Source: Bacteroidales bacterium UBA4866 (GTDB taxonomy: Bacteria > Bacteroidota > Bacteroidia > Bacteroidales > P3). Taken from it: DNA of 11,473 nt. A model generated the notes under the pieces. It was given only the letters and a program-made list of their open reading frames with translations, had not been told where the DNA came from and ran no database searches. Of the stretch, positions 1 to 11,000 are shown in pieces. The position numbers were made by a program, and so were the translations under genes. Every line of letters begins with the position of its first letter. Within the stretch, counting starts at the first letter, position 1. The DNA lies in assembly GCA_002399565.1 (NCBI GenBank), contig DHDW01000012.1, positions 19,577 through 31,049 of the forward strand, in the 5' to 3' direction.

Positions 1-97
1 CATGAATTACTCGGAATCATGCCATGAATTGACCGAAATCATGCCATGAATTGGAGAGAATCATGCCATGAATTGGAGAGAATCATGCCATGATTCC
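1..97. repeat. Array of 22-bp imperfect palindromic tandem repeats
   Basis: Four head-to-tail 22-bp units occupy 1-22, 23-44, 45-66 and 67-88, followed by a partial unit (CATGATTCC) at 89-97. Each unit is CATGAATT, then six variable bases, then AATCATGC. The outer arms are inverted copies of each other apart from one extra A, so each unit could fold as a 7-bp hairpin with a bulge. The cores are ACTCGG, GACCGA, GGAGAG and GGAGAG. At the right end, 81-95 is a perfect palindrome (AATCATG-C-CATGATT). The window opens exactly at a unit boundary, so the array may extend further left. The unit length is not a multiple of three and the forward frame soon meets a stop, so it does not look coding. Function is unknown; a protein-binding array, a transcribed hairpin series or a simple variable-number repeat are all possible. 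Confidence 0.9.
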
Positions 98-248
98 TAC
101 ATTAAAGCTTCGTTAAAATAGTTTGATGTAAGGCTTTTTTAGTTTAAAGTACTATTTTTTTAGATTTAACCTTCCTTTAAAATCAAAGATAAAGTAATTA
201 GAAGATGCAATTTTTACACTTTTATAGACCAATTGAGAATATTATGCC

Positions 249-256
249 TAATTTTG
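249..256 (+). promoter_or_regulatory. Candidate Bacteroidota -7 promoter element for panB
   Basis: TAATTTTG matches the Bacteroidota primary-sigma -7 consensus TAnnTTTG exactly and lies 26 bp before the panB ATG, which would give a leader of roughly 20 nt. The partner -33 element is not convincing: a TTG sits at 233-235, but only 13 nt upstream, closer than usual. No Shine-Dalgarno sequence precedes the ATG; an A-rich stretch (AAAACAAGAAAAA) is there instead, as is common in this phylum. The stretch from 98 to 248 is AT-rich and shows no other gene or clear signal. Confidence 0.4.
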
Positions 257-282
257 CCGAATAATTTAAAACAAGAAAAATT

Positions 283-1104
283 ATGTCAACAGCAAATAAG
301 TCAGACGTGAGAAAAGTTACCGTTCACGTTTTGCAATCCATGAAGCTTAAAGGCGAAAAAATATCAATGCTCACAGCATACGACTATACAATGGCAAAAT
401 TGGTTGATAAGGCAAATATAGATATAATACTTGTGGGCGATTCAGCTGCAAATGTTATGGCAGGATACGAAACAACCCTTCCAATTACCTTAGAAAACAT
501 GATATATCATGCAGCCTCAGTTGTTAGAGCGGCAGATAGAGCCTTAGTTGTTGTCGATTTGCCTTTTGGAACATATCAAGGCAATTCAAAAGAAGCCCTT
601 TGCTCAGCAGTTAAAATAATGAAAGAAACAGAAGCCAATGCAGTAAAGATTGAAGGAGGGAAAGAGATATTGGAATCAGTAAATAGAATACTTTCAGCAG
701 GAATTCCAGTAATGGGGCATTTAGGACTTACACCACAATCCATAAATAAATTTGGAACCTATGTTGTTAGAGCAACAACTCCAGAAGAAGCAAACAAACT
801 GATTGAAGATGCTCACGCCTTAGAACAAGCAGGCTGTTTTGCTTTAGTTTTGGAGAAAGTGCCAGCACAATTGGCTCAAAGAGTAGCACAAGAACTTCGC
901 ATACCAGTAATTGGTATTGGAGCAGGAGGGGGAGTAGATGGTCAAGTTTTGGTTATTCACGATATGTTGGGAATGACTCAAGAATTTTCACCTCGATTCC
1001 TTAGACGCTATCATCATTTAGGAGAAGAAATAACCAATTCAGTTAAGCAATACGTTGCAGACGTAAAAAGCCAAGACTTCCCTAACGAAAAGGAACAATA
1101 CTAA
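283..1104 (+). CDS. panB: 3-methyl-2-oxobutanoate hydroxymethyltransferase (ketopantoate hydroxymethyltransferase, PanB)
   Basis: This cytosolic enzyme (EC 2.1.2.11) transfers a hydroxymethyl group from 5,10-methylenetetrahydrofolate to alpha-ketoisovalerate, giving ketopantoate, the first committed step toward pantothenate and coenzyme A. The 273 residues match the family's usual length and (beta/alpha)8 fold. Visible signatures are MLTAYDY (29-35), VGDS (51-54), TTLP (64-67), DLPFGTYQ (92-99), VKIEGG (121-126), GHLGLTPQS (145-153), LVLEKVP (188-194), IPVIGIGAG (207-215) and [12 protein letters not shown] (219-230). By alignment from memory with E. coli PanB, Asp53 and Asp92 are the metal ligands, Lys122 binds substrate and Glu191 is the catalytic acid/base; all are present. 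The C-terminus (FSPRFLRRY ... DFPNEKEQY) is typical of Bacteroidales PanB. The chosen ATG fits the family N-terminus ([11 protein letters not shown]). No panC or panE is adjacent, so pantothenate genes appear scattered here. The downstream gene starts 24 bp after the stop and may be cotranscribed. Confidence 0.97.
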   Translation: MSTANKSDVRKVTVHVLQSMKLKGEKISMLTAYDYTMAKLVDKANIDIILVGDSAANVMAGYETTLPITLENMIYHAASVVRAADRALVVVDLPFGTYQGNSKEALCSAVKIMKETEANAVKIEGGKEILESVNRILSAGIPVMGHLGLTPQSINKFGTYVVRATTPEEANKLIEDAHALEQAGCFALVLEKVPAQLAQRVAQELRIPVIGIGAGGGVDGQVLVIHDMLGMTQEFSPRFLRRYHHLGEEITNSVKQYVADVKSQDFPNEKEQY

Positions 1105-1128
1105 TCAATCTATTAATATTATTGTAAT

Positions 1129-1794
1129 ATGATTAGGAGAATATTCTTGTTTGCTTTATTTATCTTTGTTCAGATAATTTCTTTTGCTCAGAATGATTCT
1201 GTTTGGAATGTAATGATTCTAAAAAAAGGAAAGCAACCATCAATAAAAGAAAATATGTCTGAATATTGTCCTACTGGCTTTTATCTCTATAGGAATTGTT
1301 TCTATGATATACAACTTCGAGATAAGACAAAACAAACACTTAGATTAGTAGATATAAGACAAGATACACTTTTGTTTGTTGGAATATCTCCTAAAGAAAA
1401 TGTAAATTCTTCTTTATATGACACAATTTCCTTAAATTATACAACAATAGATAAAATTCTATTATTAAAGGATTGGTCAATGAAAACAAGTAAAAAGATA
1501 AAAAGTGATAATTATCATTTTATCTTCTATAAATCCGCAACAAAAAATGTTTATGAAAGTAAATTTGAGTATGTCTTTTCAAGTAGAGAATTTAAGAATG
1601 AACTATTTCCTCGATTAGCCAATAAAGGAATAACTTATCATTATGAATATAAAGGGAAGTTATACTATCATTCTGGATTAAAAGTCGTTCAGCCAAAGTA
1701 TAGCGAAGAAGAGAAATTAAAAACACTAAAAGTTATAACATCAGTATTAGATTTAATTCTAAATAAGCGAATCAATATTGATATTAATTATTGA
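1129..1794 (+). CDS. Secreted protein of unknown function
   Basis: I do not recognise this 221-residue family. Residues 1-20 form a Sec signal peptide: a basic start (MIRR), a hydrophobic core rich in Phe, Ile and Leu, and a likely signal peptidase I cut at SFA-Q, a site style common in Bacteroidota. No cysteine follows the cut, so it is not a lipoprotein. The mature part is rich in Lys, Ile and Tyr, with only two cysteines (Cys47, Cys57) that could pair in the periplasm. Residues 60-113 alternate as beta strands (IQLRDKTKQTLRLVDIRQD, then LLFVGI, then TIDKILLL). No further membrane segment, sorting tail or catalytic motif is visible. The ATG is well supported because the signal peptide begins there. 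The gene follows panB by 24 bp without a clear promoter of its own, so readthrough from panB is likely. It converges on the giant reverse-strand gene and stops 235 bp short of it. A role linked to pantothenate is not implied. Confidence 0.85.
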   Translation: MIRRIFLFALFIFVQIISFAQNDSVWNVMILKKGKQPSIKENMSEYCPTGFYLYRNCFYDIQLRDKTKQTLRLVDIRQDTLLFVGISPKENVNSSLYDTISLNYTTIDKILLLKDWSMKTSKKIKSDNYHFIFYKSATKNVYESKFEYVFSSREFKNELFPRLANKGITYHYEYKGKLYYHSGLKVVQPKYSEEEKLKTLKVITSVLDLILNKRINIDINY

Positions 1795-1962
1795 TTTACT
1801 ATTTATTATCAACTATAACATTCCTTTAATAAATTCAGGATTACTTACAATAACATAACTTCTACCTTTTATTTCATGTGTCCTAATGAATATAGAATAT
1901 AATAAAATCATAGTAAATCTTTAAAACAAGAGGAAGGCAAATACTAAATAATTGGGAGATGA

Positions 1963-2003
1963 TAAATAAAAAAAGAGACGAAGCCATTTGGTTTCGTCTC
2001 TTT
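1963..2003 (-). terminator. Intrinsic terminator of the giant reverse-strand gene
   Basis: A 14-bp stem pairs 1972-1985 with 1990-2003 (AAAGAGACGAAGCC against GGTTTCGTCTCTTT, one G-T wobble) around a 4-nt loop at 1986-1989. Read on the reverse strand, the hairpin lies 26 bp after the stop codon and runs into a long U tract (TTTTTTTATTTATC), the classic rho-independent layout. Read on the forward strand the stem is followed by only a short T run and then GCGTTT, so termination of the panB-side transcript here would be weaker. The rest of 1795-1960 is AT-rich without a clear hairpin or gene. Confidence 0.9.
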
Positions 2004-2029
2004 GCGTTTAGAGTGGATGATAGTTTCTT

Positions 2030-5000
2030 TTATTTCGTTACTATCATTTTCTTAGTTATCTTCTTGCCTTCAAATTCCATTGCATAGTAGTAAATACCTT
2101 GAGGAAGATTTAGGTTGTCAAGATGAATTTCATGCTTACCTTCAGTGTAGAACTTGTTTTCACTTATGATTAATTGCCCCATGTTGTTAATTACCATAAA
2201 TCTTGTATTTCCTGCATTTGGTAAGGAGAATGAAATAGTAGTTGAGTTGTTTAGAGGGTTAGGAACATTTTGGCTTAATGTGAATTCATTAACTTCTGGT
2301 TCCTCATCCAATCCAATAATATCAACAACTTTGTATATCATTGTTGTATCGTTAGAACGGTTAGCATCAAAAGGATAGTCAACCCAAGCCACAATATTAT
2401 AAACTCCATTATCTATTCTTGGTATTCTTTGTGCAAAGGTCATGTAGTAAATTTGATTTGAGTTAGGTTCTCCAAATGTCCAATCGAATGATTGTACTAC
2501 TGGATTTAACCAATCCCCATTTATTACGTATCCAGCATTTACCATAATTGGCACTCCAAGTGTTCCTATATTTCTTGCTCTTAATTGAACTTGAGACATA
2601 GGATCAGAGGTGTTTGCAATACGGATTGTATCTGCTTTTGCATCTCTAACTCCCATATATAGAGTACAAGTTGTATCGTTTTCTCTGTTATTGTCATTAC
2701 CTATCTTCACATATCCACAAATTCCATGATAAGGAGCATTAGCTCGAGGAAGTGTTTGTGCAAAGTAATGGTGCCCCATTTGTCCTGAAACTAAAGGAGC
2801 ATTATTGCGGAAGGTTTCTTCGTGAGCATTTGTCCTATCTCCATTGTAGTAGTAACCAACAATAATGCTATCAATACCAACAGAACTATTGTTTGAGAAA
2901 GATAATTGAACTCCTATTTGATCAGTTCCATAATCATCAATTGTTACATATTCTGCTTCAATATCTTGAGTTGATATTGCACCTAAAACTCTTCTAAATA
3001 AAGTATCGTTATATCTGTAGTAGTCTCCATCAAGTGCTGTCCAAACCTTCAAGTTAGTTGTTCCGTATGATGAATGGAATGGAGTATTGAATGTGTAACG
3101 ATATTCTTCGTTCCTGAAAAGAGCACGACTAAATGTAATTGTTTCAACAACGGCATCGTGTCCTGGAAGTTTATAGGCAACAGGTAGCTGTTGTATAGTA
3201 TCAATTCCTATGTTCTTGATGTGAATAACAACATTTATGTCATTATTAGCAACAACTTGTTCTGCAGGTTCTAAAATTTCAATTAACTTAACATCTTTTT
3301 GAAGAGGTCCAATAGCTTTGGCTTCACATAATGAGTCATTATCAGAATATAGGTCAGTTGGATTTAGTCGAGTGAAAGCACAAATATTAAATAGATCAGG
3401 TAAGCTGTCAAATACAACCCTTCCTCCACTAAATGTGTATTCTGCAGTTTCACGAGGATTTATACCAACAGTATCAAATACATTTTCACATCTTGGGATA
3501 TACATTCCATGTGCAGTGTAGCAAACAGTGTAGTTGTGAAGTTTTTCATAACCATAGTTTCTTACTTTAACTTTTGGATAGAAAGTTGAACCATAAGTTG
3601 GTGTTTCATTTGGAGTAAGGTTAATTTGAACTACTCCTGCATCTTGAGGTCGTAGAGCTCTCTTTATTTCAAAGTCATCTATTGCAACTCCATCATTTTC
3701 TGAGGTGCCTGAACGGAACACAAATCGGAATTGAACGGAATTACCTAAGTAACGAGAAATACTTTGAAGAGAGAATAAATGTTCAGTCCAAATTGCATTT
3801 CCTTGGAATCTGTTTGAGTCATTATTATACCAGTTTCGAGCACCAGGGTCATTAACAACACCCAAACGTGCCCATTCTCCTTCAATTCCATATTTTTTGT
3901 AATCTACATATACATAAGTACCGCTATTCATTGCTCTACGCATCCTGAAAGTCATTGTATCTGGTTTTACAAGTCCTATATTAAAAATTGGTGAGTATAG
4001 GATACTTTCATTATTTTTTGGATGTTTCCCTGAAAGTTTAGTTTTCCAGCAATTAGGAGTTGAATAAGGTCCGTTGATTGTTATATTTGCAGGGTCAGGA
4101 GTTCCAAATTCCCAGCAGTTGTCTGGTAGAAGAGGATTGCTGTTTGGAGCATAGAAGTCATCATATCCTTCATCGTCAAATTCTGTTTTGTAAGGAACGG
4201 TAAAGGTTTTAATAATATATGTATTTTTTCTTATTGTATCATTTTGATGATAAGTGTCATTTGCAGCATCAACCCAAGCAACAAATTGAGTTAGTCCGGT
4301 TGGGATTGTTGCGTTTGCTCTTAAAGTAACTTCAACTCTATCAGCTGGAGCCAATGAACCATTCCAGTTAAAAATATCAGGAGTTCCGTTCATTGTCCAA
4401 TTAATTGTTGCACTATTAAGAGTTGTTGTTCCAGTATTTCTCAACACAACTCTAATGTCGTTATTTTGTACATTTAAGAAATCTCCAGGTTGAGTGAATT
4501 TAACTAATTCTGCATTTACAGGAGTAGTATTTCTTACTAATACTTTATAATCTTCAACTTCCCCGAGTGTTGGATTCTCATCTGCACCATATGGTAAGCT
4601 ACCTCTACCTTGCCATACCATAACCCTCATTCTTGCATGACCTGTTAGTGTATTTGCAGGAACATTAACTCTTCCTTTAGCAATAGAACCAGACCAAATT
4701 GTATCTTCGAAAACTTTTTCTGTTGGTTCAAAAATTCCATTTCTATCCCAGTCTATAAATACTCTTGCCCATCCACCTAATGCATTTTCAGATTCAAGAT
4801 TTGAAGGTTTATCACAACTAATATATATTGAGTCATAAATTCCTTTAAACAGAGTTACTGGAGCAATACTATTAGTGTAGTCGGTGTAAGCAATTCCTGA
4901 GTTGTTGGAAGCATTATCCATATTTCCCATTTGAACTCTTGTGATATCTAATGAGTTTGCATTTTGTGCAGCAACATTAGGATAAATTGTATTTCCATTT

Positions 5001-8000
5001 TTAGCTTTTACTAACCATATTGCAGAAGTATCATTAATAGCAATTAAATCATTAGGAACATCAACCCATGCACGTATCTTATAGTTTGTTATAGCACTAA
5101 AGTCAGCTAAAGAGTCAAACTTATAAATCAAGTGTCCATCAGGAGCAACTGCCTGTGTGCAACGTTCAGTTACATTTATTATAGGAGAATTGGCAGGAGA
5201 TACTTTTTGTATGCTATATGTAATGTCAAAGTTTTGCATTGGCATATTTCCGTAGTTAGAAACCTTAACTTTAATTGTATCAGCAGCAGTCATATAAACC
5301 CATCCATCAAGAGGCGGTTCAACAGGTCCTTGTCCTTCTAATCCAATTGCTGCACCATCAATATCCGAACGATCTAATATAGTTACTCTTATTGGAGTAT
5401 AGTAGCTTTCGCAAGGGTAAGAACCACTTAAATTAACTCTCAAGTAGAATGTTGAGTCAATGAAGAGTTGTGAGGTTTTGTATTTCATTGATTGAGCATA
5501 AGCATTTGGAGAATAGAAAGGAGTTGAGGTTGAATCAGCATACCATTTAATTGGAAGAGAGTTTATTTGAGAAGCCCAAGGTTCAGCCCATGTTCCATAG
5601 TGGATTGCAGTGTCGTGAGTTATAGGTTGAGGAGGAGAAACACGTGAGTTAACTTGAATATATGCAGAAGTATCGTTTACCTTAACATTATCTTTGTTTA
5701 AAGAAACTATTGTTCGCAATCTCCAAGTTGTGTCTGTAAGTCCAAGCGGATAGAAGTTAGCTAATGTATTAAATGTATAAACAAGTTGTTGGTTATTATG
5801 TATTGCTTCCCAATTAGTTACTCCGTCATTATAAGGGGTAGTAGGTGAAACCAATAATAATTCTCTTGCATAAATGTCTGGTCTTCCTTCAACTTGATAA
5901 CTTAACCATAAAGAGTCATTTAGCCCAATGCTTTTCACTCCAACATTCTTAATTGTTATCTTGACAGGAGTTTGGAATAGTTTACATCTATCAGTAATTG
6001 GAACAGTGTTGACTGCTTGCATATTATATGCAGGTATAATCACTATATTGGAGTGAATGGTATCATTTATTTGAATAGTGTCACCATTTACAGTAGTATA
6101 AATACATAAATGTAATTTATTATTTACGTTCCTAAAATGAAGTGGAGGGTAAATTTTATCTGTAAGAGTGAAGTCTACTGAAGCTAAAGATGAAATATTT
6201 TGAACAAATGATTCTGAAATACTTTGAATAATATGTGTAGTATCAGCATTATATTTAAGTACCGCAGTTATTCTTAAGCTGTCAATTCCATACAAACCGA
6301 AGTTTTTAACTCTTACAGAAACAGTCATTGGGTCATTTTCCAAATAAGAAGTAACTGAGTCAGGAGCAAGTATGCTTGTTGGACCAAAGTCAACATTAGA
6401 GAATTGGAATTCGTATGCACCAATTGTAGGTCTTGGAGACATTGGCCTAAAGTTGCCAATAATATCTTCAATAAATCCATCTAATGGCTCTGCGGCACGA
6501 ACAACCTCTGAAGGATAAATGATATTAAGTAGAGAGTCTGATGCAAATGGGTTATATGCAGAAATAGACATCGCATCTTGTGAATTAGCAGTTTGTAGTG
6601 CAGTTATTGTTTGTTTGTTTCCTGACCAATAGATTGGGTTAAGCCCATTTGATATATAGTTATTGTTATTTGAAGCCATTACTTGAGTTGAAGGATTAGT
6701 TACATAATATGCAAACCCTTTCCCTGAATTATCAAGATTATTGTTTAGAACTTTAATCCTTGAACAATTTGTCCCGATATTTAAACTCTTAGAATTTGCA
6801 CTATTGTTACTTGCTCTTACCTTAATTGTGTTATAGTATATATTAGTATTTGTTACTGAGTCCATATTCAACCCAACATAAATTAAGGCTGTGTTAGCAT
6901 ATGTTCCACTTAGAGAGATTGAATTATTCGCTATTATTGCAGGAGAAAGAACAGATGCATCTACCCTCTTAACATCAATACCTGTTCTTGCAGCAGTTCC
7001 TCCTTCAAGATAGATATCGTTCTTTACAATTTCTAAAATATTAGAGATATTTGATATAGAAATTGCTGATGAGATGTTAGCATTAAGATATTCTCTGAAT
7101 TTATTCTTTGAAATATAAAGTTCTTTTATGCCTTTTACATCTATACCTTTGTAAGCAAATGCATTGAAGAATGAATTTGTTATAGTTAGCTTGCTTGAGT
7201 TTGAATCAGGAAGATCTGAAGATAAACTAACTGCTCCTCCATTGAATAACATATTGTTAAATGAAAGGTCATTGTTTATTCCTGTAATATTTATAAGATT
7301 AGTCACTTCATTATTTGTCCTAATTCTTGGAGAAGATGAAATGACAACTCCATTAAAGTTAATATTTGAAGAATTGTTTGTAATTTCTACAACAGATGTA
7401 TAATTTGTGTCAAAATTATTAAATCTAAGATTTTCAAATCTAACGTTAGAAGTTCCATCTAATTTTAAAACATATTTATCTGTGTTTGTTCCTGCATTGA
7501 ATGTTAAAATAACAGCATTGCTATCAGGTGCATTCCCTCTAAATGTAATTGTGTTACCATTTTCTGTACCTGCAATTATTGGAATTGTGATTTGTTCGTT
7601 GTATCCATCAACTTTAGGGCTTATATCAAAAACAACGTGTCCACAAATACCAGAACTAATTAATGCATTTACCGCATCATTGATTGTTGGATAATTACCA
7701 CCTGTTCCAATTGTGAAATGCGATGTATCAGAATTGTTCCCTATACATGCAGAAAATTCAAAATTCACTGTATCATTTGAATAAATTGAATCACAAGCAA
7801 GACCAGTCCATGATCTAATAGTATTGACTCCAGAAATGAATGTGTAGTTTCCTATTATCACATTTTGAGTGTCTCTTGGGGATAAATTACCTGTCCAAGT
7901 ATATGGAGTTTGTGCATTGCCATTTATTTCCCAATGAATAGGAGTTGATGTTAAAGCTGCAGAACCATAGTTTTTTAATTTTACTTCTATAGGGATAGAA

Positions 8001-11000
8001 ATACCTGACATTACAATAGATGTTGAAGGATTTGTGATTTGAGTCAATCCTGCCTCACAGTCTGGAGCTGGTGCAACATTTACCGCAACAGGTGTTCTTA
8101 CACTTGAACATCCAAACTTATCAATGTCAAAACGAGTGTTAGGTCTTAATCTAGGATTTATTGGTGATGGAGAACCAGTCCACAAACATGCGTTTGTTGA
8201 TTCATGTCTATAAGATAATACTGAATTAAATGAAGTTGCAGAATAATGAGTTCTTACTTGTTTTGCGGTTGTCCCTTCTCTTGAGAAACAAATCTCAATA
8301 ACAATATTTGAGGTTCCATCATAATAGAAAGGATCTGTAAATTGGAAACCTCTCCAACCTAAGTCAGTACTTGAATTAGTAAAAGAAACAGTGTCATTAA
8401 ATACTTCTGTTAATCCACTAACCCATGTTGTAAGAGCTTCTTCGTTTGTTGTTCCTATCTTTATTGAATAATCCATTAGGGTTGTTGGTCCAGATATACT
8501 CATAATGCTAAACATTAATCCATTTATATTTCCTTCAGAAAGTCCTAAATTGCTTAGTTCAGATGCTTTGTATAAGTATTGTTCTTTGACATTTTTTGTT
8601 GCAGCATTTAATGGAGATGGATATCCTGTTAATGCATTTGCGATATTTGAATCTCCAAGTTGAATAGTGTCATATTCTAAAAGCATTGAACCTACATAGA
8701 AAGTATCATTTTCATATAAAATAGGAGTAGTATAGGTAATTCTGTCTAACTCATGATTTGTATAATTTGAATTATACCATATCAATACGTCAGTTGGATC
8801 AACTCCATTAGCAGTTAGGGTTGCACTTGTTGCATAAGGAATATTGACAGTAGATGCAATTGGAGAGTAAGGAGTTCTTAATGAAGTAATTTGCATTCTT
8901 GCTGTATCATTCAAATGAATTACATCTGCACTATGATTTGCATTACAAACAATATTAAATGTTATATCAGATGTGTTAGCCGCTAAATTAATTGTTTGAG
9001 GTATAATATAAGTTATTGTATCATTAGGAGCTACAGTAATATTACAAGTGTCATATACAGTTGTAACTAAAGTTGCTCCATCATAAACTTTCAGTAATAA
9101 TGGAGTAGAGGTACATGGACTTACTCCTGTATTTGTAATTTTTACTTCAACTTGTTCGTCAGTTAGAGTACATACAGACGTTCTATTAACTCCAACTAAT
9201 TTAATTGAAGCAATACCAGGGTCAATTGTAGGAATACCACTAACAGTAATATTATATGGAGCCTTAAATCCGAAACAACCATTATCTCTTTTCCATATTT
9301 GTGCAGTATCTATAGTTGAAATTGTTAAAGGAGTTGTGCTTACAGAAGGAACCCAGCCATTTGAATCAACTGCACTTCTATTTGTTCTAATTAAACCAGC
9401 AGTATTAGCAGGAACCATTTTACCAGGTCCTGTCCATACTGAAGAAGGAACATTAGTTGCTGTATCAAATGAAGCACCATTATAGGTTACGGCGTCAATT
9501 ACAGTTCCAGAAGGATCTTTTAATAAAAATCCAGTTTTAGTGTTTGCGTTATAATTGGTTGCTGATCCAATATATAATGTTTTTAAAGAATCTGGAGCTG
9601 ATCCAATTGGGGCATTTGCTATTTGTAAAACAACAGATGTATTAGGATATATATAATAATCGCCAAAAGTTACTATTTTTGTCATAGTTGCATTTAATGC
9701 AACATTATTCCCTGAAACATAGGCAAATTGATACCCATTAAGATTAATTGCTCCATTACCATAGTTTGATAATTCTATTGCACAGTTAGCAGTAACCCAA
9801 GCTGGAAGGTTTGCAGTTTGACCTATTGCATTTGCTATTTTTGAAATTTGAATTTCTGAAATCTTAAGCATTGGTATTTCTTCTTTTCTTGAGAAATAGA
9901 ATGTTGTATCATTATATAATCTTCCAGTTTGATAAGTGTGAGATTTCAAAATAGGTATTTCATCAGTGTTTCTCAAGAACCAGTATATTGAGTCATTAGA
10001 TGTAATAGAAAGAAGAGAAGAATCCCCATAATTTATAGAAATATTTTGAGCAGGTAATGCAGTTAGTTGAACTCTTGAATTTACATAAAATACGGCAGTA
10101 TCATTAGTTCTAATTGTGTCTGCAGCTAAAACAGAAAATGCTGTAACTTTAAATTCTCTATCTGCAGTTGTTACTCCAAAGTTATATGGGTTTCTAAATC
10201 TATAAGTGTATACAGAATCAGGAATAACAGGAGAATGTATAGTGTCTTTTTGAGTGTTAGGAATTGTAAGGTTATCTATTTTATACCAAAATTTAAGATT
10301 GTTGGCTAATATTGTGTTGTTACTAATATTCTTAAATTGAATGTTAATATATTCATTTCCTAAACCACAAGCAGAATAAATTGTATTTCCGTCTGAACCA
10401 ACTAATACATCTCCTCTGTCAATCCATGCTTTTAATACATATATGTTGCTTGGTGGAGGACTAAACTCATCTGCTCCAATACAAGGTTGAGTTGTATTAC
10501 GTGCTCTATAGTTATTGTCATCTAATACTTCTGCAATAGGAGTTCCTTTATAACAAACATAAGTGTTAGTTGTTGAAAGGTTGTCAAATGAAGGGAATAG
10601 AGGCCCGTAAATTGCAGTTCCTACATCTCCACTTCCTCCTAAAGACGCATTCCATTCATCAAGAGTAGAGCAATTTGTATTATTATATCTCCACAAAATT
10701 GTACTTGGAGGAGATATCATAGTATTTAGTTTGTAATATATGTTGTTGCTAAAACTAATAATTGATTGAGTTGTAGTTTTGGCATGTACACCTACTCCAT
10801 AACCATCACTAACAACAATATTGTTTTTTATTGCGATATTGGATAGAGGTTGACTTGTTGAACCATTTCCAATAGCCATTCCAAAAGAAAGTAATCCATT
10901 AGAATTTAAATCTCTTGCATAAATATTATTATAAGCAATTTTAACATCATTACCTGACATTAAATTTATTCCGAAAATATTTGCTGTTGAAGGAGATGTA

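Larger units (their letters stand above)
2300..10455 (-). repeat. Eleven interspersed CARDB-like beta-sandwich repeats
   Basis: Protein-level repeats of about 105-130 residues share a first half with V+(V/N)YG or (I/L)+NxG (for example VKLKNYG, VRVKNFG, IKNVG, VSNYG, LRNTG, VRNYG, IKNIG), a central proline or Asn-Asp turn, and a last strand of the type 'xAWVDxxNDxxxxNDT'. The approximate spans are 10455-10075, 9215-8890, 8075-7750, 6395-6035, 6033-5645, 5365-5000, 4520-4210, 3645-3310, 3310-2985, 2980-2650 and 2650-2300. The first seven are separated singly or in pairs by other domains, and the last four are tandem, leading into the sorting tail. The family (cell-adhesion-related domain found in bacteria) is usually a structural spacer or adhesive Ig-like fold. 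Assignment rests on pattern recognition; individual copies are divergent. Confidence 0.75.

Noticed and set aside
1..97. CRISPR array
   Set aside because: The conserved arms are only 8 nt and the variable part only 6 nt, far below CRISPR repeat and spacer lengths, and no cas gene is visible.
122..160. Alternative promoter for panB using TTTG at 122-125 and TATTTTTT at 153-160
   Set aside because: The spacing of 27 nt is too long and the second element lacks the final G; the exact TAnnTTTG match at 249-256 is better placed.
1116..1130. AT-only hairpin ATATTA-TTG-TAATAT overlapping the start of the second gene
   Set aside because: Six A-T pairs with a 3-nt loop are too weak to be meaningful in such AT-rich DNA, and there is no T tract for a terminator.
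2154..7694. Short forward-strand open frames at 2154-2378, 3318-3521, 5132-5341, 7164-7403 and 7407-7694
   Set aside because: All lie antisense within the giant gene, whose reverse-strand frame has unmistakable domain content. Their products show no family motif and no promoter is evident.
6400..7730. Active pectate lyase or other polysaccharide lyase
   Set aside because: Only the beta-helix fold pattern is visible. No lyase catalytic residue set could be identified, so naming an enzyme would be unsupported.
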